Positions 34,877 through 46,627 of a stretch of 64,000 bases of DNA are shown one piece after another. The position numbers and the translations under genes are program-made. A model generated the notes under the pieces. That model searched no databases. It saw only the letters and a list, made by a program, of their open reading frames with translations, and had not been told where the DNA came from. This DNA comes from Citrobacter freundii (lineage in GTDB: Bacteria > Pseudomonadota > Gammaproteobacteria > Enterobacterales > Enterobacteriaceae). Numbering within the stretch: the first letter of the stretch is position 1; every line of letters starts with the position of its first letter. The DNA is taken from positions 1 through 64,000 of the forward strand of contig NZ_JAALBX010000008.1 of NCBI RefSeq assembly GCF_011077955.1, in the 5' to 3' direction.

Positions 34877-36751
34877 ATGAAAGGACAAGAGACCCGTGGC
34901 TTTCAGTCAGAAGTAAAACAACTTCTGCACCTGATGATCCATTCTCTTTATTCAAATAAAGAAATTTTCTTACGTGAGCTGATTTCTAACGCCTCGGATG
35001 CCGCCGATAAACTGCGTTTTCGTGCGTTATCTAACCCGGATCTGTATGCCGGTGACGGCGATCTGCGCGTACGCGTTTCCTTCGACAAAGAAAATCGCAC
35101 CCTGACTATCGCCGATAACGGCATCGGGATGACCCGCGATGAGGTTATCGACCACCTTGGCACCATCGCCAAATCCGGCACCAAAGCGTTCCTGGAATCC
35201 ATGGGTTCCGATCAGGCCAAAGACAGCCAGTTGATTGGCCAGTTCGGCGTGGGTTTCTACTCTGCCTTTATCGTGGCGGATAAAGTTACCGTACGCACCC
35301 GTTCAGCCGGCGTTAGCGCCGATGAGGGCGTGTTCTGGGAATCCGAAGGCGAAGGCGAATACACCGTTGCCGACATCAATAAAGCCGATCGCGGTACCGA
35401 AATTACGCTGCACCTGCGCGAAGGCGAGGACGAGTTCCTTGACGACTGGCGCGTGCGCTCCATCATCAGCAAATATTCCGATCACATCGCGCTGCCGGTA
35501 GAGATTGAAAAGCATGAAGAAAAAGACGGCGAAACGGTAGTCAGCTTTGAGAAAATCAACAAAGCTCAGGCGCTGTGGACCCGTAGCAAGTCGGAAATCA
35601 GCGATGATGAATATAAAGAGTTTTATAAACACATCGCGCATGACTTCACCGATCCGCTGATCTGGAGCCACAACCGCGTGGAAGGCAAGCAGGAGTACAC
35701 CAGCCTGCTTTACGTACCGTCCCAGGCGCCGTGGGATATGTGGAACCGCGATCATAAGCACGGCCTGAAACTCTATGTTCAGCGCGTGTTTATCATGGAT
35801 GACGCCGAGCAGTTCATGCCGAACTACCTGCGCTTTATCCGTGGGCTTATCGACTCCAACGATCTGCCGCTCAACGTATCGCGTGAAATTCTGCAAGACA
35901 GCACCGTTACCCGCAATCTGCGTAACGCGCTGACCAAACGCGCGCTGCAGACACTTGAAAAACTGGCGAAAGACGATGCTGAAAAATATCAGACCTTCTG
36001 GAAACAGTTTGGCCTGGTGTTGAAAGAAGGTCCGGCGGAAGATCACGCCAACCAGGAACCTATCGCCAAACTGCTGCGCTTTGCGTCAACCCATACCGAT
36101 TCTTCCGAGCAGACCGTGTCGCTTGAAGACTACGTTGCGCGCATGAAAGAAGGGCAGGAGAAGATTTACTACATCACCGCCGACAGCTACGCCGCCGCGA
36201 AGAGCAGCCCGCATCTCGAATTGCTGCGTAAGAAAGGCATCGAAGTGCTGCTGCTGTCTGACCGCATCGATGAGTGGATGATGAGCTACCTGACCGAGTT
36301 CGACGGTAAGAAATTCCAGTCCATCGCCAAAGCGGACGAGTCGCTCGATAAACTGGCGGATGAAGTGGATGAGCAGACCAAAGAAGCGGAAAAAGCCCTT
36401 GAACCGTTCGTTGAGCGCGTGAAAACGCTGCTGGGCGACCGTGTGAAAGCGGTGCGCTTTACCCATCGTCTGACCGACACCCCGGCGATTGTCACCACCG
36501 ACAACGACGAAATGAGTACCCAGATGGCGAAACTGTTTGCCGCTGCGGGCCAGGCAGTGCCGGAAGTGAAGTACATCTTCGAATTGAACCCGGAACACGT
36601 GCTGGTTAAACGTACCGCGGATACCCAGGATGAAGAGCGCTTCAAAGAGTGGGTTGAATTACTGTTCGACCAGGCGCTGCTCGCCGAGCGCGGTACGCTT
36701 GAAGATCCAAACTTGTTTATTCGCCGCATGAACCAGCTTCTGGTTTCGTAA
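34877..36751 (+). CDS. htpG: Chaperone protein HtpG (Hsp90)
   Basis: A 624-residue Hsp90-family chaperone. The N-terminal ATPase has [27 protein letters not shown] and [11 protein letters not shown]; middle and C-terminal dimerisation domains follow. The start at 34877 ([17 protein letters not shown]) gives the E. coli length; an upstream in-frame TTG adds six residues and is less likely. A sigma-32 promoter precedes it. Confidence 0.98.
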   Translation: MKGQETRGFQSEVKQLLHLMIHSLYSNKEIFLRELISNASDAADKLRFRALSNPDLYAGDGDLRVRVSFDKENRTLTIADNGIGMTRDEVIDHLGTIAKSGTKAFLESMGSDQAKDSQLIGQFGVGFYSAFIVADKVTVRTRSAGVSADEGVFWESEGEGEYTVADINKADRGTEITLHLREGEDEFLDDWRVRSIISKYSDHIALPVEIEKHEEKDGETVVSFEKINKAQALWTRSKSEISDDEYKEFYKHIAHDFTDPLIWSHNRVEGKQEYTSLLYVPSQAPWDMWNRDHKHGLKLYVQRVFIMDDAEQFMPNYLRFIRGLIDSNDLPLNVSREILQDSTVTRNLRNALTKRALQTLEKLAKDDAEKYQTFWKQFGLVLKEGPAEDHANQEPIAKLLRFASTHTDSSEQTVSLEDYVARMKEGQEKIYYITADSYAAAKSSPHLELLRKKGIEVLLLSDRIDEWMMSYLTEFDGKKFQSIAKADESLDKLADEVDEQTKEAEKALEPFVERVKTLLGDRVKAVRFTHRLTDTPAIVTTDNDEMSTQMAKLFAAAGQAVPEVKYIFELNPEHVLVKRTADTQDEERFKEWVELLFDQALLAERGTLEDPNLFIRRMNQLLVS

Positions 36752-36911
36752 CGCTGCTTTTTCCCCCTCTCACTACAGCGGGAGGGGGAATTTCTCGCCA
36801 TTGTGCTTTTTATTCGTTCTCTTCAGGCGCTTGAAAGCATTCACCAACCCCGCGTTTCTTGTCGTAGTACTGCCTTTAGTGGTATGGTTTTGACCTCGCG
36901 ACTTTCAGTAA

Positions 36912-37583
<672 letters not shown>

Positions 37584-37751
37584 TTCCCCGTCGTGCCTGC
37601 TCTTTCAGGCTATCGTCTGTCGGTAGCCTGAAGAACCCAGAGCCTGCTGCTTTTCTTTCCCGAAGAAGGGAGTTGGCTCTCATATCAATAGATTTATCCT
37701 GCCAGCTTTTCAGCTACAATTATCAACCATTTAGTCAGTGAAGGGCGGGTA

Positions 37752-38714
37752 ATGCGTTTGGAAAAAACAGGTATTCTGCTGGTTAACCTCGGCACACCGG
37801 ATGCCCCGACGGCATCGGCGGTGAAACGCTATTTGCGCCAATTTTTAAGTGACAAACGCGTCGTCGACACGTCGCCGTTGCTCTGGTGGCCGCTGCTACG
37901 CGGTGTGATCCTGCCGCTGCGTTCTCCTCGCGTCGCCAAACTTTATCAGTCCGTATGGATGGAGGAAGGCTCGCCGCTGATGGTGTACAGCCGTCGTCAG
38001 CAACAGGCGCTATCGGCGCGGCTGCCTGATATTCCGGTGGTGCTGGGGATGAGTTACGGCAAACCGTCGCTTGACAGCGCCGTGGCGGAGCTTACCGAAA
38101 GCGGTGTGACCAACATTATCGTGCTGCCGCTCTATCCGCAGTACTCCTGCTCGACGGTTGCCGCCGTGTGGGATGAGCTGGCGCGTATTCTTGGTCGCTA
38201 CCGTCGAATGCCGGGTATCAACTTTATTCGCGATTATGCCGACCATCCGGCGTACATCAGTGCGCTGGCAGGCACCGTGCGCCAGTCCTTCGCTCAACAC
38301 GGCGAGCCGGATTTATTGCTGATGAGCTATCACGGCATCCCGCAACGGTACGCCAATGAAGGGGATGATTATCCGCAGCGTTGTCGCGATACCACCCGCG
38401 AGCTAGTGGCTGCGCTGGAAATCGATCCTGAAAAGACGATGATGACTTTCCAGTCGCGCTTTGGCCGCGAGCCGTGGCTGACGCCTTACACGGACGAAAC
38501 CCTGAAATTACTGCCGGAAAAAGGCATTAAACACATTCAGGTCATGTGTCCGGGCTTTGCGGCGGATTGTCTTGAAACGCTGGAAGAGATAGCCGAGCAG
38601 AACCGCGAAGTCTTCCTTGAGGCAGGGGGCGAGAAATACGAATACATTCCCGCTTTAAACGACGGTGCCGCCCATATTGAGATGATGGTGCAACTGGTGT
38701 CACGCTATCGCTAA
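37752..38714 (+). CDS. hemH: Ferrochelatase
   Basis: A 320-residue enzyme that inserts ferrous iron into protoporphyrin IX, the last step of heme synthesis. The conserved histidine lies in [12 protein letters not shown], and the C-terminal catalytic region includes [15 protein letters not shown]. It follows adk as in E. coli, but the esterase gene aes that lies between hemH and gsk there is absent. Confidence 0.97.
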   Translation: MRLEKTGILLVNLGTPDAPTASAVKRYLRQFLSDKRVVDTSPLLWWPLLRGVILPLRSPRVAKLYQSVWMEEGSPLMVYSRRQQQALSARLPDIPVVLGMSYGKPSLDSAVAELTESGVTNIIVLPLYPQYSCSTVAAVWDELARILGRYRRMPGINFIRDYADHPAYISALAGTVRQSFAQHGEPDLLLMSYHGIPQRYANEGDDYPQRCRDTTRELVAALEIDPEKTMMTFQSRFGREPWLTPYTDETLKLLPEKGIKHIQVMCPGFAADCLETLEEIAEQNREVFLEAGGEKYEYIPALNDGAAHIEMMVQLVSRYR

Positions 38715-38776
38715 TCGCGTCGGGGCGGCGGAATGTGCTACCATTCACCGCCTCAATAGCTACCGATCCGCAATCC

Positions 38777-40081
38777 ATGAAATTTCCCGGCAAACGTAAA
38801 TCTAAACACTATTTCCCCGTCAGCCTGCGCGACCCGTTATTGCAACAAGCGCAGCCCGATAATGACGCCAGCCCGTCGTGGGTAGTGGGCATCGACCAGA
38901 CCCTGGTAGACATTGAAGCGCGTGTCGATGATGCGTTTGTGGCGCGTTACGGCTTGAGTCTCGGCCATTCGCTGGTGATTGAAGATGAGGTGGCGGAAGC
39001 GCTTTATCAGGAACTGGTGCGTGAAAACCTGATAACCCACCAGTTTGCCGGCGGTACCATTGGTAATACCATGCACAACTATTCGGTGCTGGCCGATGAC
39101 CGTTCCGTGTTGCTTGGGGTTATGTGCAATAACATCACGCCGGGCAGCTATGCCTACCGCTACTTATGCAACACCTCCAGCCGCACCGATCTGAACTATC
39201 TTCAGGGTGTGGATGGCGCGATTGGCCGCTGTTTTACGCTGATTAGCGAACAGGGCGAACGCACCTTTGCGATTAGCCCCGGTCATATGAACCAGTTGCG
39301 CCCGGAAAGCATTCCCGAAGATGTTATCGCAGGGGCGTCGGCACTGGTGTTAACGTCCTATCTGGTGCGCTGTAAGCCAGGCGAACCCATGCCGGAAGCC
39401 ACCATGACCGCCATTGGTTATGCGAAAAAGCATAACGTCCCGGTGGTTCTGACTCTCGGCACCAAATATGTGATTGCCGATAACCCGCAGTGGTGGCGTG
39501 ATTTCCTCAAAGAGCATGTCTCGATTCTGGCCATGAACGAAGAAGAGGCGCTGGCGCTTACGGGCGAAAGCGACCCGCTGATGGCGTCCGACAAAGCGCT
39601 GGACTGGGTAGATTTGGTGCTGTGCACGGCCGGGCCGGTGGGGTTGTATATGGCGGGCTATACCGAAGAAGAGGCGAAGCGCAAGACTCAGCATCCGTTA
39701 CTGCCGGGCGCGATTGCCGAATTCAACCAGTACGAATTTAGTCGGGTGTTACGCTTAAAAGATTGTCAGCAGCCGCTGCGGATTTATTCCCACATCGCCC
39801 CTTATATGGGCGGGCCGGAAAAAATCATGAATACTAATGGCGCAGGCGACGGCGCGCTGGCGGCATTGCTGCACGATATTACCGCCAATAATTTCCATCG
39901 CACTAACGTGCCGAATTCCAGTAAACATACCTTTAACTGGCTCACCTACTCATCGTTAGCGCAGGTGTGTAAATACGCCAACCGCGTCAGTTACCAGGTG
40001 CTGAATCAGCATTCCCCGCGCTTAACGCGTGGCCTTCCGGAACGTGAAGACAGCCTGGAAGAGGCGTACTGGGAGCGTTAA
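38777..40081 (+). CDS. gsk: Inosine-guanosine kinase
   Basis: A 434-residue PfkB-family nucleoside kinase that phosphorylates inosine and guanosine in purine salvage. The PfkB signature NTNGAGDGALAALLH holds the catalytic Asp. The start at 38777 (MKFPGKRKSKHYFPVS) gives the E. coli length. It ends at a shared terminator with the convergent ybaL. Confidence 0.96.
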   Translation: MKFPGKRKSKHYFPVSLRDPLLQQAQPDNDASPSWVVGIDQTLVDIEARVDDAFVARYGLSLGHSLVIEDEVAEALYQELVRENLITHQFAGGTIGNTMHNYSVLADDRSVLLGVMCNNITPGSYAYRYLCNTSSRTDLNYLQGVDGAIGRCFTLISEQGERTFAISPGHMNQLRPESIPEDVIAGASALVLTSYLVRCKPGEPMPEATMTAIGYAKKHNVPVVLTLGTKYVIADNPQWWRDFLKEHVSILAMNEEEALALTGESDPLMASDKALDWVDLVLCTAGPVGLYMAGYTEEEAKRKTQHPLLPGAIAEFNQYEFSRVLRLKDCQQPLRIYSHIAPYMGGPEKIMNTNGAGDGALAALLHDITANNFHRTNVPNSSKHTFNWLTYSSLAQVCKYANRVSYQVLNQHSPRLTRGLPEREDSLEEAYWER

Positions 40082-40092
40082 TCACGCGCCAT

Positions 40093-40129
40093 AAAAAAGG
40101 CTGGCGAAGCGGTGCTTGCCAGCCTTTTT
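40093..40129. terminator. Bidirectional terminator between gsk and ybaL
   Basis: AAAAAGGCTGGC and GCCAGCCTTTTT form a long stem with A- and T-runs on the two sides. It can end both gsk (plus) and ybaL (minus). Confidence 0.88.
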
Positions 40130-40148
40130 GCTGTATAGCGGCAGGAAT

Positions 40149-41822
40149 TTACCCGCTCACCTCGTTTTCGTTTTGACGGCTGCCTAACAGGGCAAGCATG
40201 GTATTGGCGATTTCACGCTCGCCCATCACCACCTCATTCGCGCCGCGTTCGGCAATGTAATCCACTTCGTCGTCGTAATGGGCGCGGGCGATAATATCAA
40301 TGCCCGGGCAGGTCGCACGCGCCGTCGCGACGATTTCCCCTGCTTCATACCCGTTTGGAATGGTCAGCAGCAGCCAGCGCGCGCAATTCAGGTGCGCCAG
40401 TTTCAGGATCTCTTCATTGGCGGCATTGCCAAGCACCGCGCGAATTCCGCGCGAACGCAGCTCATCCACCCGCGTCCGGGACGTTTCGACCACCACCAGG
40501 GGGATCCCTTGCGCCAGCAGTTTCTCGCCAATAAGACTACCGACACGGCCATAACCCACCAGTAAGGCGTGGTGGCAAACATCAACCGGATGCTGCTCTT
40601 CCTCCAGCGCCTCTTCCAGCGTCTGCTCTTCCAGCGTCTCGGTTTTCTCAAGATACTTTTCAAGAATGGCGAACAGAACCGGGTTGAGCATAATCGACAA
40701 AATCGCCCCCGCCAGCACCAGATTCTGGCCTTCCTGAGGCAGCAAATCGAGCGCCATCCCGAGGCCCGCCAGAATAAACGCGAACTCGCCAATCTGCGCA
40801 AGGCTCGTCGAAATGGTTAAAGCGGTGCGCTGCGAGTGCCCAAACATTCGCACCAGAGCAAAGGCGGCAAGAGATTTACCGAAAATAATAATAACCACGG
40901 TGCCCAGCACGGCCAGCGGTTGCTGGATAAGCACCAGCGGATCGAACAACATACCGACGGAGACGAAAAACAGAACCGCGAACGCATCGCGCAGAGGCAA
41001 CGTATCGTGGGCGGCGCGGTGGCTCAACTCAGACTCGTTCAGCACGACGCCTGCGAAGAACGCGCCGAGGGCAAAGGAGACGTCGAACAACTCAACGGCG
41101 CCGAAGGCGATACCCAGGGCCAGCGCCAGCACCGCCAGCGTAAACAGTTCCCGCGATCCGGTCGCCGCGCTGCGTGCCAGGATCCACGGTACCAGCCGTC
41201 GTCCCACTACCATCATCAGCGCAATAAACGCGACCACTTTGCTGATGGTGATGCCAAGATCCAGCGAGAGCGTAGCCAGCCCCACGTCGCCTTTTTCCAG
41301 CATTCCCGCCACGGCGGGGAGCAAGACCAGCGTTAATACCATCACCAGGTCTTCCACAATCAGCCAGCCGATGGCGATTTGCCCACGCTGACTGTCGATT
41401 AACTGCCGCTCTTCCAGCGAGCGCAGCAGTACCACGGTACTGGCGGTAGAAAGACATAAACCAAACACGATGCCGGTCATTAATGACCAGTCAAGCGTCC
41501 AGGCAAGCCCCATCCCAAGCAGCGTCGCCACCGCAATTTGCGCGATGGCGCCGGGGATGGCTATCGACTTTACCGCCATCAAATCCTTGACTGAAAAATG
41601 CAATCCCACACCGAACATCAGCAGGATAACCCCGAGTTCCGCCAGTTCTGGCGCAAGTTTGGTGTCAGCGACAAAACCCGGCGTAAACGGCCCGGCTAAA
41701 ACCCCGGCAAGTAAATAACCTACCAGTGGTGATATACGTAACCTGTTGGCCAGCATGCCCAGTAAAAAAGCGAGCACGAGGCCGCCGACAATCGTGGTGA
41801 TAAGCGGGGTGGCGTGATGCAT
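40149..41822 (-). CDS. ybaL: CPA2-family cation/proton antiporter YbaL
   Basis: A 557-residue membrane protein of the Kef type. About 12 hydrophobic segments (residues 5-385) form the sodium/hydrogen-exchanger domain, with the characteristic LLMFGVGLHFS and LAQIGEFAFILAGLG. A C-terminal TrkA-N (RCK) domain begins HALLVGYGRVGSLIGEKLL. Potassium or related cation transport is inferred from the family. The start at 41822 (MHHATPLITTIVGGL) matches E. coli. Confidence 0.94.
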   Translation of the reverse strand: MHHATPLITTIVGGLVLAFLLGMLANRLRISPLVGYLLAGVLAGPFTPGFVADTKLAPELAELGVILLMFGVGLHFSVKDLMAVKSIAIPGAIAQIAVATLLGMGLAWTLDWSLMTGIVFGLCLSTASTVVLLRSLEERQLIDSQRGQIAIGWLIVEDLVMVLTLVLLPAVAGMLEKGDVGLATLSLDLGITISKVVAFIALMMVVGRRLVPWILARSAATGSRELFTLAVLALALGIAFGAVELFDVSFALGAFFAGVVLNESELSHRAAHDTLPLRDAFAVLFFVSVGMLFDPLVLIQQPLAVLGTVVIIIFGKSLAAFALVRMFGHSQRTALTISTSLAQIGEFAFILAGLGMALDLLPQEGQNLVLAGAILSIMLNPVLFAILEKYLEKTETLEEQTLEEALEEEQHPVDVCHHALLVGYGRVGSLIGEKLLAQGIPLVVVETSRTRVDELRSRGIRAVLGNAANEEILKLAHLNCARWLLLTIPNGYEAGEIVATARATCPGIDIIARAHYDDEVDYIAERGANEVVMGEREIANTMLALLGSRQNENEVSG

Positions 41823-42055
41823 TCCGTCTCCTTTCGTAGTCAATGGCGTCCGGCCTGGTTAAAAACCAGGCCTCCAATGAATAGTTTATGTCAATTCTAT
41901 GTGTCACGTTTATTAATAAAGGTGGAAATATCAATAAAACTGGCATCTGGCTGGAAAAAATCAGTCAGAGAGGAGATTTATACTGTTATCAGAGTTAAGG
42001 CATGAAGATAGGCGGGTTGTGGCTGCGGCTAAAGGGAGGCTTTAGCCGCAAAACA

Positions 42056-43270
42056 TCATGCTTTGTGACGATTATCCGGCAGGAATACGGTAAGTATCCC
42101 CAAAAGCGGCAGGAAGGCGCAGATTTTATATACCAGGAAAATACTGGTCTGATCGGCGACATACCCAAGCACCGCAGCGCCCAGTCCGCCCATACCAAAC
42201 GCGAACCCGAAGAACAGCCCGGACACCATTCCGATACGTCCTGGCATCAATTCCTGGGCGTAGACCAGAATCGCAGAAAAAGCCGACGCCAGAATAAAAC
42301 CGATGATGCTGGTCAGTACGCCCGTCCACCACAAATCGGCATATGGCAATATCAATGAAAACGGCGCAACGCCAAGGATGGAACCCCAAATGACCCGTTT
42401 GCGACCTATTTTATCGCCCACCGGCCCGCCGATAACGGTGCCCGCCGCCACGGCGAATAAAAAGCCAAACAGGTGGAACTGCGCACTTTGTACCGACAGG
42501 GAAAATTTTTCCATCAGATAAAAAGTGAAGTAGCTACTGATGCTCGCCATATAAAAGTATTTAGAGAAAATCAGGATCAGAAGCACCGTGATCGCCTGAA
42601 TGACTTTTTGTCGCGGCAGCGGGTTTTCTATTTTTACCGCAGGCTTACCTTTGGCAAGTCGATGCTGGGCTGCGTACCATCGACTAACTTGCGCCAGCAC
42701 CACAATCGCCAGCAGCGCCGCCAGCACAAACCAACCCACATTCCCTTTCCCGTAAGGCGCGATGATAATTGCCGCCAGCAACGGGCCGAGCGAACTGCCG
42801 AAATTACCGCCCACCTGGAACAGCGACTGCGCCAGACCGTGACGGCCGCCCGACGCCATTCGCGCCACGCGCGATGATTCCGGGTGGAACACTGACGAAC
42901 CGGTCCCCACCAGCGCCGCCGCCAGCAGCACCATCGGGAAACTGCTCGCCAACGCTAACAGCACCAGGCCGCAGAGGGTAAAGCACATCCCAATCGGCAA
43001 CGACCAGGGCATTGGGTATTTATCGGTATAGAGACCCACCACCGGCTGTAGCAGGGAAGAGGTCAGCTGGAAGGTCAGGGTTATCATCCCGATCTGCACA
43101 AAGCTCAGGGTAAATTCAGCCTGCAGTAACGGATACAGCGCCAGAATCAGCGACTGGATCATATCGTTGAGTAAATGCGAAAGGCTGATTGCGCCCAAAA
43201 TGCCGAACGAGGTGCGGCTTTTTGGCGGCGAAGCCGGTTGCCCGGTTATCGACTGGGTTTGTTGACTCAT
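42056..43270 (-). CDS. fsr: MFS transporter Fsr (fosmidomycin resistance)
   Basis: A 404-residue major-facilitator efflux protein with about 12 hydrophobic segments. In E. coli extra copies of fsr give fosmidomycin resistance; the natural substrate is not known. The region LYTDKYPMPWSLPIGM and the conserved GGPVGDKIGRKRVIWG loop are present. It lies between ybaL and ushA and diverges from ushA, as in E. coli. Confidence 0.93.
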   Translation of the reverse strand: MSQQTQSITGQPASPPKSRTSFGILGAISLSHLLNDMIQSLILALYPLLQAEFTLSFVQIGMITLTFQLTSSLLQPVVGLYTDKYPMPWSLPIGMCFTLCGLVLLALASSFPMVLLAAALVGTGSSVFHPESSRVARMASGGRHGLAQSLFQVGGNFGSSLGPLLAAIIIAPYGKGNVGWFVLAALLAIVVLAQVSRWYAAQHRLAKGKPAVKIENPLPRQKVIQAITVLLILIFSKYFYMASISSYFTFYLMEKFSLSVQSAQFHLFGFLFAVAAGTVIGGPVGDKIGRKRVIWGSILGVAPFSLILPYADLWWTGVLTSIIGFILASAFSAILVYAQELMPGRIGMVSGLFFGFAFGMGGLGAAVLGYVADQTSIFLVYKICAFLPLLGILTVFLPDNRHKA

Positions 43271-43463
43271 GCCATAGATTCCAAAAAAGACGATTTTTTT
43301 ATTAGCGGATAACGCAGGTAATTATCCAGCAAGAGAATAGTTACCCGGCTAACATACCGTGCATCTTAGAACGAGGAAAGTCGCAAATCTGAAAAGGAAG
43401 TGTTATAGGGTGGCTTACCGCTATACTTTTGTGGGTCCGAGTTATTTTAAAGGGAGCGTTGAC

Positions 43464-45116
43464 ATGGGGTTAGCCAAATCCGGCCAGGCACTGGCATTAT
43501 TCATGGCCTTCGGCATGCTGAGCGCACCTGCGCAAGCGTATGAACAAGATAAAACCTATAAGATCACCATTCTTCACACCAACGATCATCACGGTCATTT
43601 CTGGCGTAACGAGTACGGCGAATACGGTCTTGCCGCCCAAAAAACGCTGGTCGATAACATTCGTCAACAAGTCACCGCGCAGGGCGGCAGCGTACTGTTG
43701 CTTTCAGGCGGCGATATTAATACCGGCGTGCCGGAATCCGATTTACAGGATGCAGAGCCGGATTTTCGCGGCATGAATTTAATTGGCTATGACGCGATGG
43801 CGGTCGGGAATCATGAGTTTGATAACCCTCTTACCGTGTTACGCCAGCAGGAAAAATGGGCAAAATTCCCGTTTCTGTCTGCCAATATTTACCAGAAAAG
43901 CACCGGCGAACGGTTGTTTAAGCCCTGGGCATTATTTAAACGCCAGGGTCTAAACATTGCCGTGATTGGCCTGACCACGGACGACACCGCCAAAATTGGT
44001 AATCCTGAATTCTTCACCGATATCGAGTTCCGTAAACCCGCAGAAGAAGCGAAGCTGGTGATTCAGGAGCTTCAACAGACCGAAAAACCCGATGTCATTA
44101 TCGCCACCACCCACATGGGGCATTACGACAATGGCGAACACGGCTCTAATGCGCCGGGGGATGTGGAAATGGCGCGCAGCCTGCCAAAAGGCGCGCTGGC
44201 GATGATTGTTGGCGGCCATTCGCAAAACCCGGTGTGTATGGCGGCTGAGAATAAAAAACAGGCGGATTACGTTCCCGGAACCCCCTGCGCGCCGGACCGT
44301 CAGAACGGCATCTGGATTGTGCAGGCTCATGAATGGGGTAAATATGTCGGGCGCGCCGATTTTGAATTCCGCAATGGTGAAATGACGCTGGTGAATTACC
44401 AGCTCATTCCGGTGAATCTTAAGAAAAAAATCACCTGGGATAACGGGAAAAGCGAGCGGGTGCTTTACACGCCTGAAATCGCCGAAAACCCGAAGATGCT
44501 GTCGCTGTTGTCGCCGTTCCAGAGCAAAGGTAAAGCCCAGCTCGAGGTGAACATTGGCACGGTTAACGGCCATCTCGAAGGCGATCGCAGCAAGGTGCGC
44601 TTTGTACAAACCAATTTAGGCCGCCTGATTCTGGCAGCGCAAATGGCGCGAACCGAGGCTGATTTCGCGGTGATGAGCGGCGGCGGCATTCGTGATTCTA
44701 TTGAGGCCGGGAATATCACCTATAAAGACGTGCTGAAAGTGCAGCCGTTTGGCAATACGCTGGTGTATATCGATATGCCAGGGTCGGCTGTTGTGGAATA
44801 TCTGACGGCGGTGGCGCAAAAAACGCCGGACTCCGGCGCGTATCCGCAATTTGCCAATGTCAGTTTCAACGCGGCGGGCGGCAAGCTCAGCGAGTTGAAA
44901 ATTAAAGGCGAACCGGTGGATCCGACTAAAACTTACCGCATGGCGACCCTGAGTTTTAACGCCACGGGCGGCGACGGTTATCCGAAAATCGATAACCAGC
45001 CGGGTTACGTTAATACCGGTTTTATTGAGGCGGAAGTGCTCAAGCAGTACATCCAGCAAAATTCACCGATTGATGTGAATGCCTTCGAGCCGAAAGGCGA
45101 GGTGACCTGGCAGTAA
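43464..45116 (+). CDS. ushA: UDP-sugar hydrolase / 5'-nucleotidase UshA
   Basis: A 550-residue periplasmic enzyme that hydrolyses UDP-sugars and nucleotides for salvage. A signal peptide (GQALALFMAFGMLSAPAQA) is cleaved near residue 25. Metal-binding motifs ILHTNDHHGHFW and AVGNHEFDNP belong to the metallophosphatase domain; a C-terminal substrate domain follows. The start at 43464 has a GGGAG ribosome site and gives the E. coli length. Confidence 0.97.
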   Translation: MGLAKSGQALALFMAFGMLSAPAQAYEQDKTYKITILHTNDHHGHFWRNEYGEYGLAAQKTLVDNIRQQVTAQGGSVLLLSGGDINTGVPESDLQDAEPDFRGMNLIGYDAMAVGNHEFDNPLTVLRQQEKWAKFPFLSANIYQKSTGERLFKPWALFKRQGLNIAVIGLTTDDTAKIGNPEFFTDIEFRKPAEEAKLVIQELQQTEKPDVIIATTHMGHYDNGEHGSNAPGDVEMARSLPKGALAMIVGGHSQNPVCMAAENKKQADYVPGTPCAPDRQNGIWIVQAHEWGKYVGRADFEFRNGEMTLVNYQLIPVNLKKKITWDNGKSERVLYTPEIAENPKMLSLLSPFQSKGKAQLEVNIGTVNGHLEGDRSKVRFVQTNLGRLILAAQMARTEADFAVMSGGGIRDSIEAGNITYKDVLKVQPFGNTLVYIDMPGSAVVEYLTAVAQKTPDSGAYPQFANVSFNAAGGKLSELKIKGEPVDPTKTYRMATLSFNATGGDGYPKIDNQPGYVNTGFIEAEVLKQYIQQNSPIDVNAFEPKGEVTWQ

Positions 45117-45122
45117 AGCACT

Positions 45123-45155
45123 GCCGCAGCCGGGTAATGGCAACCCGGTTGCGGC
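45123..45155 (+). terminator. Stem-loop after ushA
   Basis: GCCGCAGCCGGGT pairs with ACCCGGTTGCGGC around a short loop, starting six bases after the ushA stop. There is no T-run, so it may end transcription weakly or protect the 3' end; it also separates the convergent ybaK gene. Confidence 0.55.
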
Positions 45156-45162
45156 CAGTTGA

Positions 45163-45642
45163 TTATTCGCGACGGGCGATATCGGCAAAGGTGGCATTAA
45201 GCAACGTTGCCAGATCGACTGCCGCAAGCTCGATGTCCAGACCGCGTTTACCGCCGGAAATATAAATGCACGGGAAGTCTCGCGCCGGTGCGTCAATCAG
45301 CGTGGGTAACCGCTTCTTCTGCCCTAACGGGCTTATTCCACCCACCAAATAGCCGGTGGTACGCTGCGCCACCATTGGGTCGGCCATATCCACTTTCTTC
45401 GCGCCCAGCGCTTTGGCGACTTTTTTTAGATCTAACTGCGTGGCTACCGGCGTGACGGCCACCGCCAGTTGTTTCTCGTCGCCGTTCATCGAAACCAGCA
45501 ACGTTTTGTACACCTGGTCGGCATTCAGACCCAGCTTGCGTACCGCCTCATCGCCAAAGTTGGTTTCATGAGGATCGTGATCGTAGGCATGGATTTTAAA
45601 GGCAATCTTATGTTTTTCGAGCAGCTTTACTGCGGGCGTCAT
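45163..45642 (-). CDS. ybaK: Cys-tRNA(Pro)/Cys-tRNA(Cys) deacylase YbaK
   Basis: A 159-residue member of the YbaK/ProX editing family. It frees cysteine from mischarged tRNA(Pro), working with prolyl-tRNA synthetase. The conserved lysine region VYKTLLVSM and the [18 protein letters not shown] segment mark the family. It is convergent with ushA, as in E. coli. Confidence 0.95.
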   Translation of the reverse strand: MTPAVKLLEKHKIAFKIHAYDHDPHETNFGDEAVRKLGLNADQVYKTLLVSMNGDEKQLAVAVTPVATQLDLKKVAKALGAKKVDMADPMVAQRTTGYLVGGISPLGQKKRLPTLIDAPARDFPCIYISGGKRGLDIELAAVDLATLLNATFADIARRE

Positions 45643-45726
45643 GATAGTTACCTGATATTCAATAAGTCATATGAAAAAAGGTTAAGCGCAACGCGTGCGG
45701 AAAAATAGAACAAAATTGCGCATCCG

Positions 45727-46524
45727 CTAAGGGCGCTTCAGCAATGCCGGCACGTTACCTTCGCCATACAGATGCAGTGCACCCACCGCAACCACATACC
45801 GGCCTGGCGGCAGGTTTTTGAGAAACTCGCACCAGGCGAGATTACGCTGGTGCATCAGCACATCGTACAACTCGTGGGCAAACGTACTGGGAAGGGTGAC
45901 TGTGCTTTCACGGGGCGGATTACCGAGCCACCAGCCAATCATCAGTTGCAGCAACCGGGCATTGGTGTGCCAGTGGGTAAGGGTATCTTGCAGTAACCCC
46001 AGGCCCTGCTGGGGAAGCTGGCGCAGCAGCGCTATCTGGTTATCTGCGCCTTCAAGCTCCATCACGCGGGTTTGGCTCGCCTGTGCCGCCTGCAACAGTT
46101 GATAGTCAATGCCGTATTCAGGCCGTAACCCGAGGCGTTGCGCCTGATGCGCCTGGAGCATTAACGCCACTTGCCATGCCGGGAGCGTGTCGAGACGCGC
46201 GAGCGGGATAGACAATTCGCTGGCGATTTTTTCGACCTGCTCAAGGCTTGCCGCGTCCAGCCGTTCACGGAGCGGGCGCTCGGCTTCATCAGCGCCAAAC
46301 GGGGATCCGCCGCTGCGAATATCGGCTTCCACAATCAGCGCATCGGCACGTCTCACCTTTTCAATCAGGCGTTCTGACAGCGGCGACATATCCCGGGTGC
46401 CCATATGAATGCTGCCAACCAGATGCAGGTAGCGTTTATCGGGAAGCGTAATGTCGATGGCGGGCCAGGGGTTGACGGGAGAAAAGATCCCAAGCAGTGC
46501 GCGCAGTCGATCGAACAAGCCCAT
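45727..46524 (-). CDS. ybaP: TraB/GumN-family protein YbaP
   Basis: A 265-residue TraB/GumN (Tiki-like) family protein, a fold related to metal-dependent proteases. The motifs HLVGSIHMGTRDM near the N-terminus and VVAVGALHLYGEGNVPALL near the C-terminus carry the conserved family histidines. Function in enterobacteria is not established. The start at 46524 (MGLFDRLRALLG) corresponds to E. coli YbaP; an upstream frame of 88 codons overlapping the copA end looks non-coding. Confidence 0.9.
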   Translation of the reverse strand: MGLFDRLRALLGIFSPVNPWPAIDITLPDKRYLHLVGSIHMGTRDMSPLSERLIEKVRRADALIVEADIRSGGSPFGADEAERPLRERLDAASLEQVEKIASELSIPLARLDTLPAWQVALMLQAHQAQRLGLRPEYGIDYQLLQAAQASQTRVMELEGADNQIALLRQLPQQGLGLLQDTLTHWHTNARLLQLMIGWWLGNPPRESTVTLPSTFAHELYDVLMHQRNLAWCEFLKNLPPGRYVVAVGALHLYGEGNVPALLKRP

Positions 46525-46598
46525 ACATGCGTTCCCGGTTAAAAAAAACCATGCTAACGCGCTGAAGGGAAAGGTGCAAATAAGGGCGGCGTAGAGAG

Positions 46599-46622
46599 GC
46601 CCGGGAGGCAGCGCTCCCGGGC
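46599..46622 (-). terminator. Stem-loop after copA
   Basis: A perfect 9-bp stem GCCCGGGAG / CTCCCGGGC with a 6-nt loop begins five bases after the copA stop codon. It lacks a T-run. It probably stabilises or ends copA mRNA before ybaP. Confidence 0.6.
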
Positions 46623-46627
46623 AATCA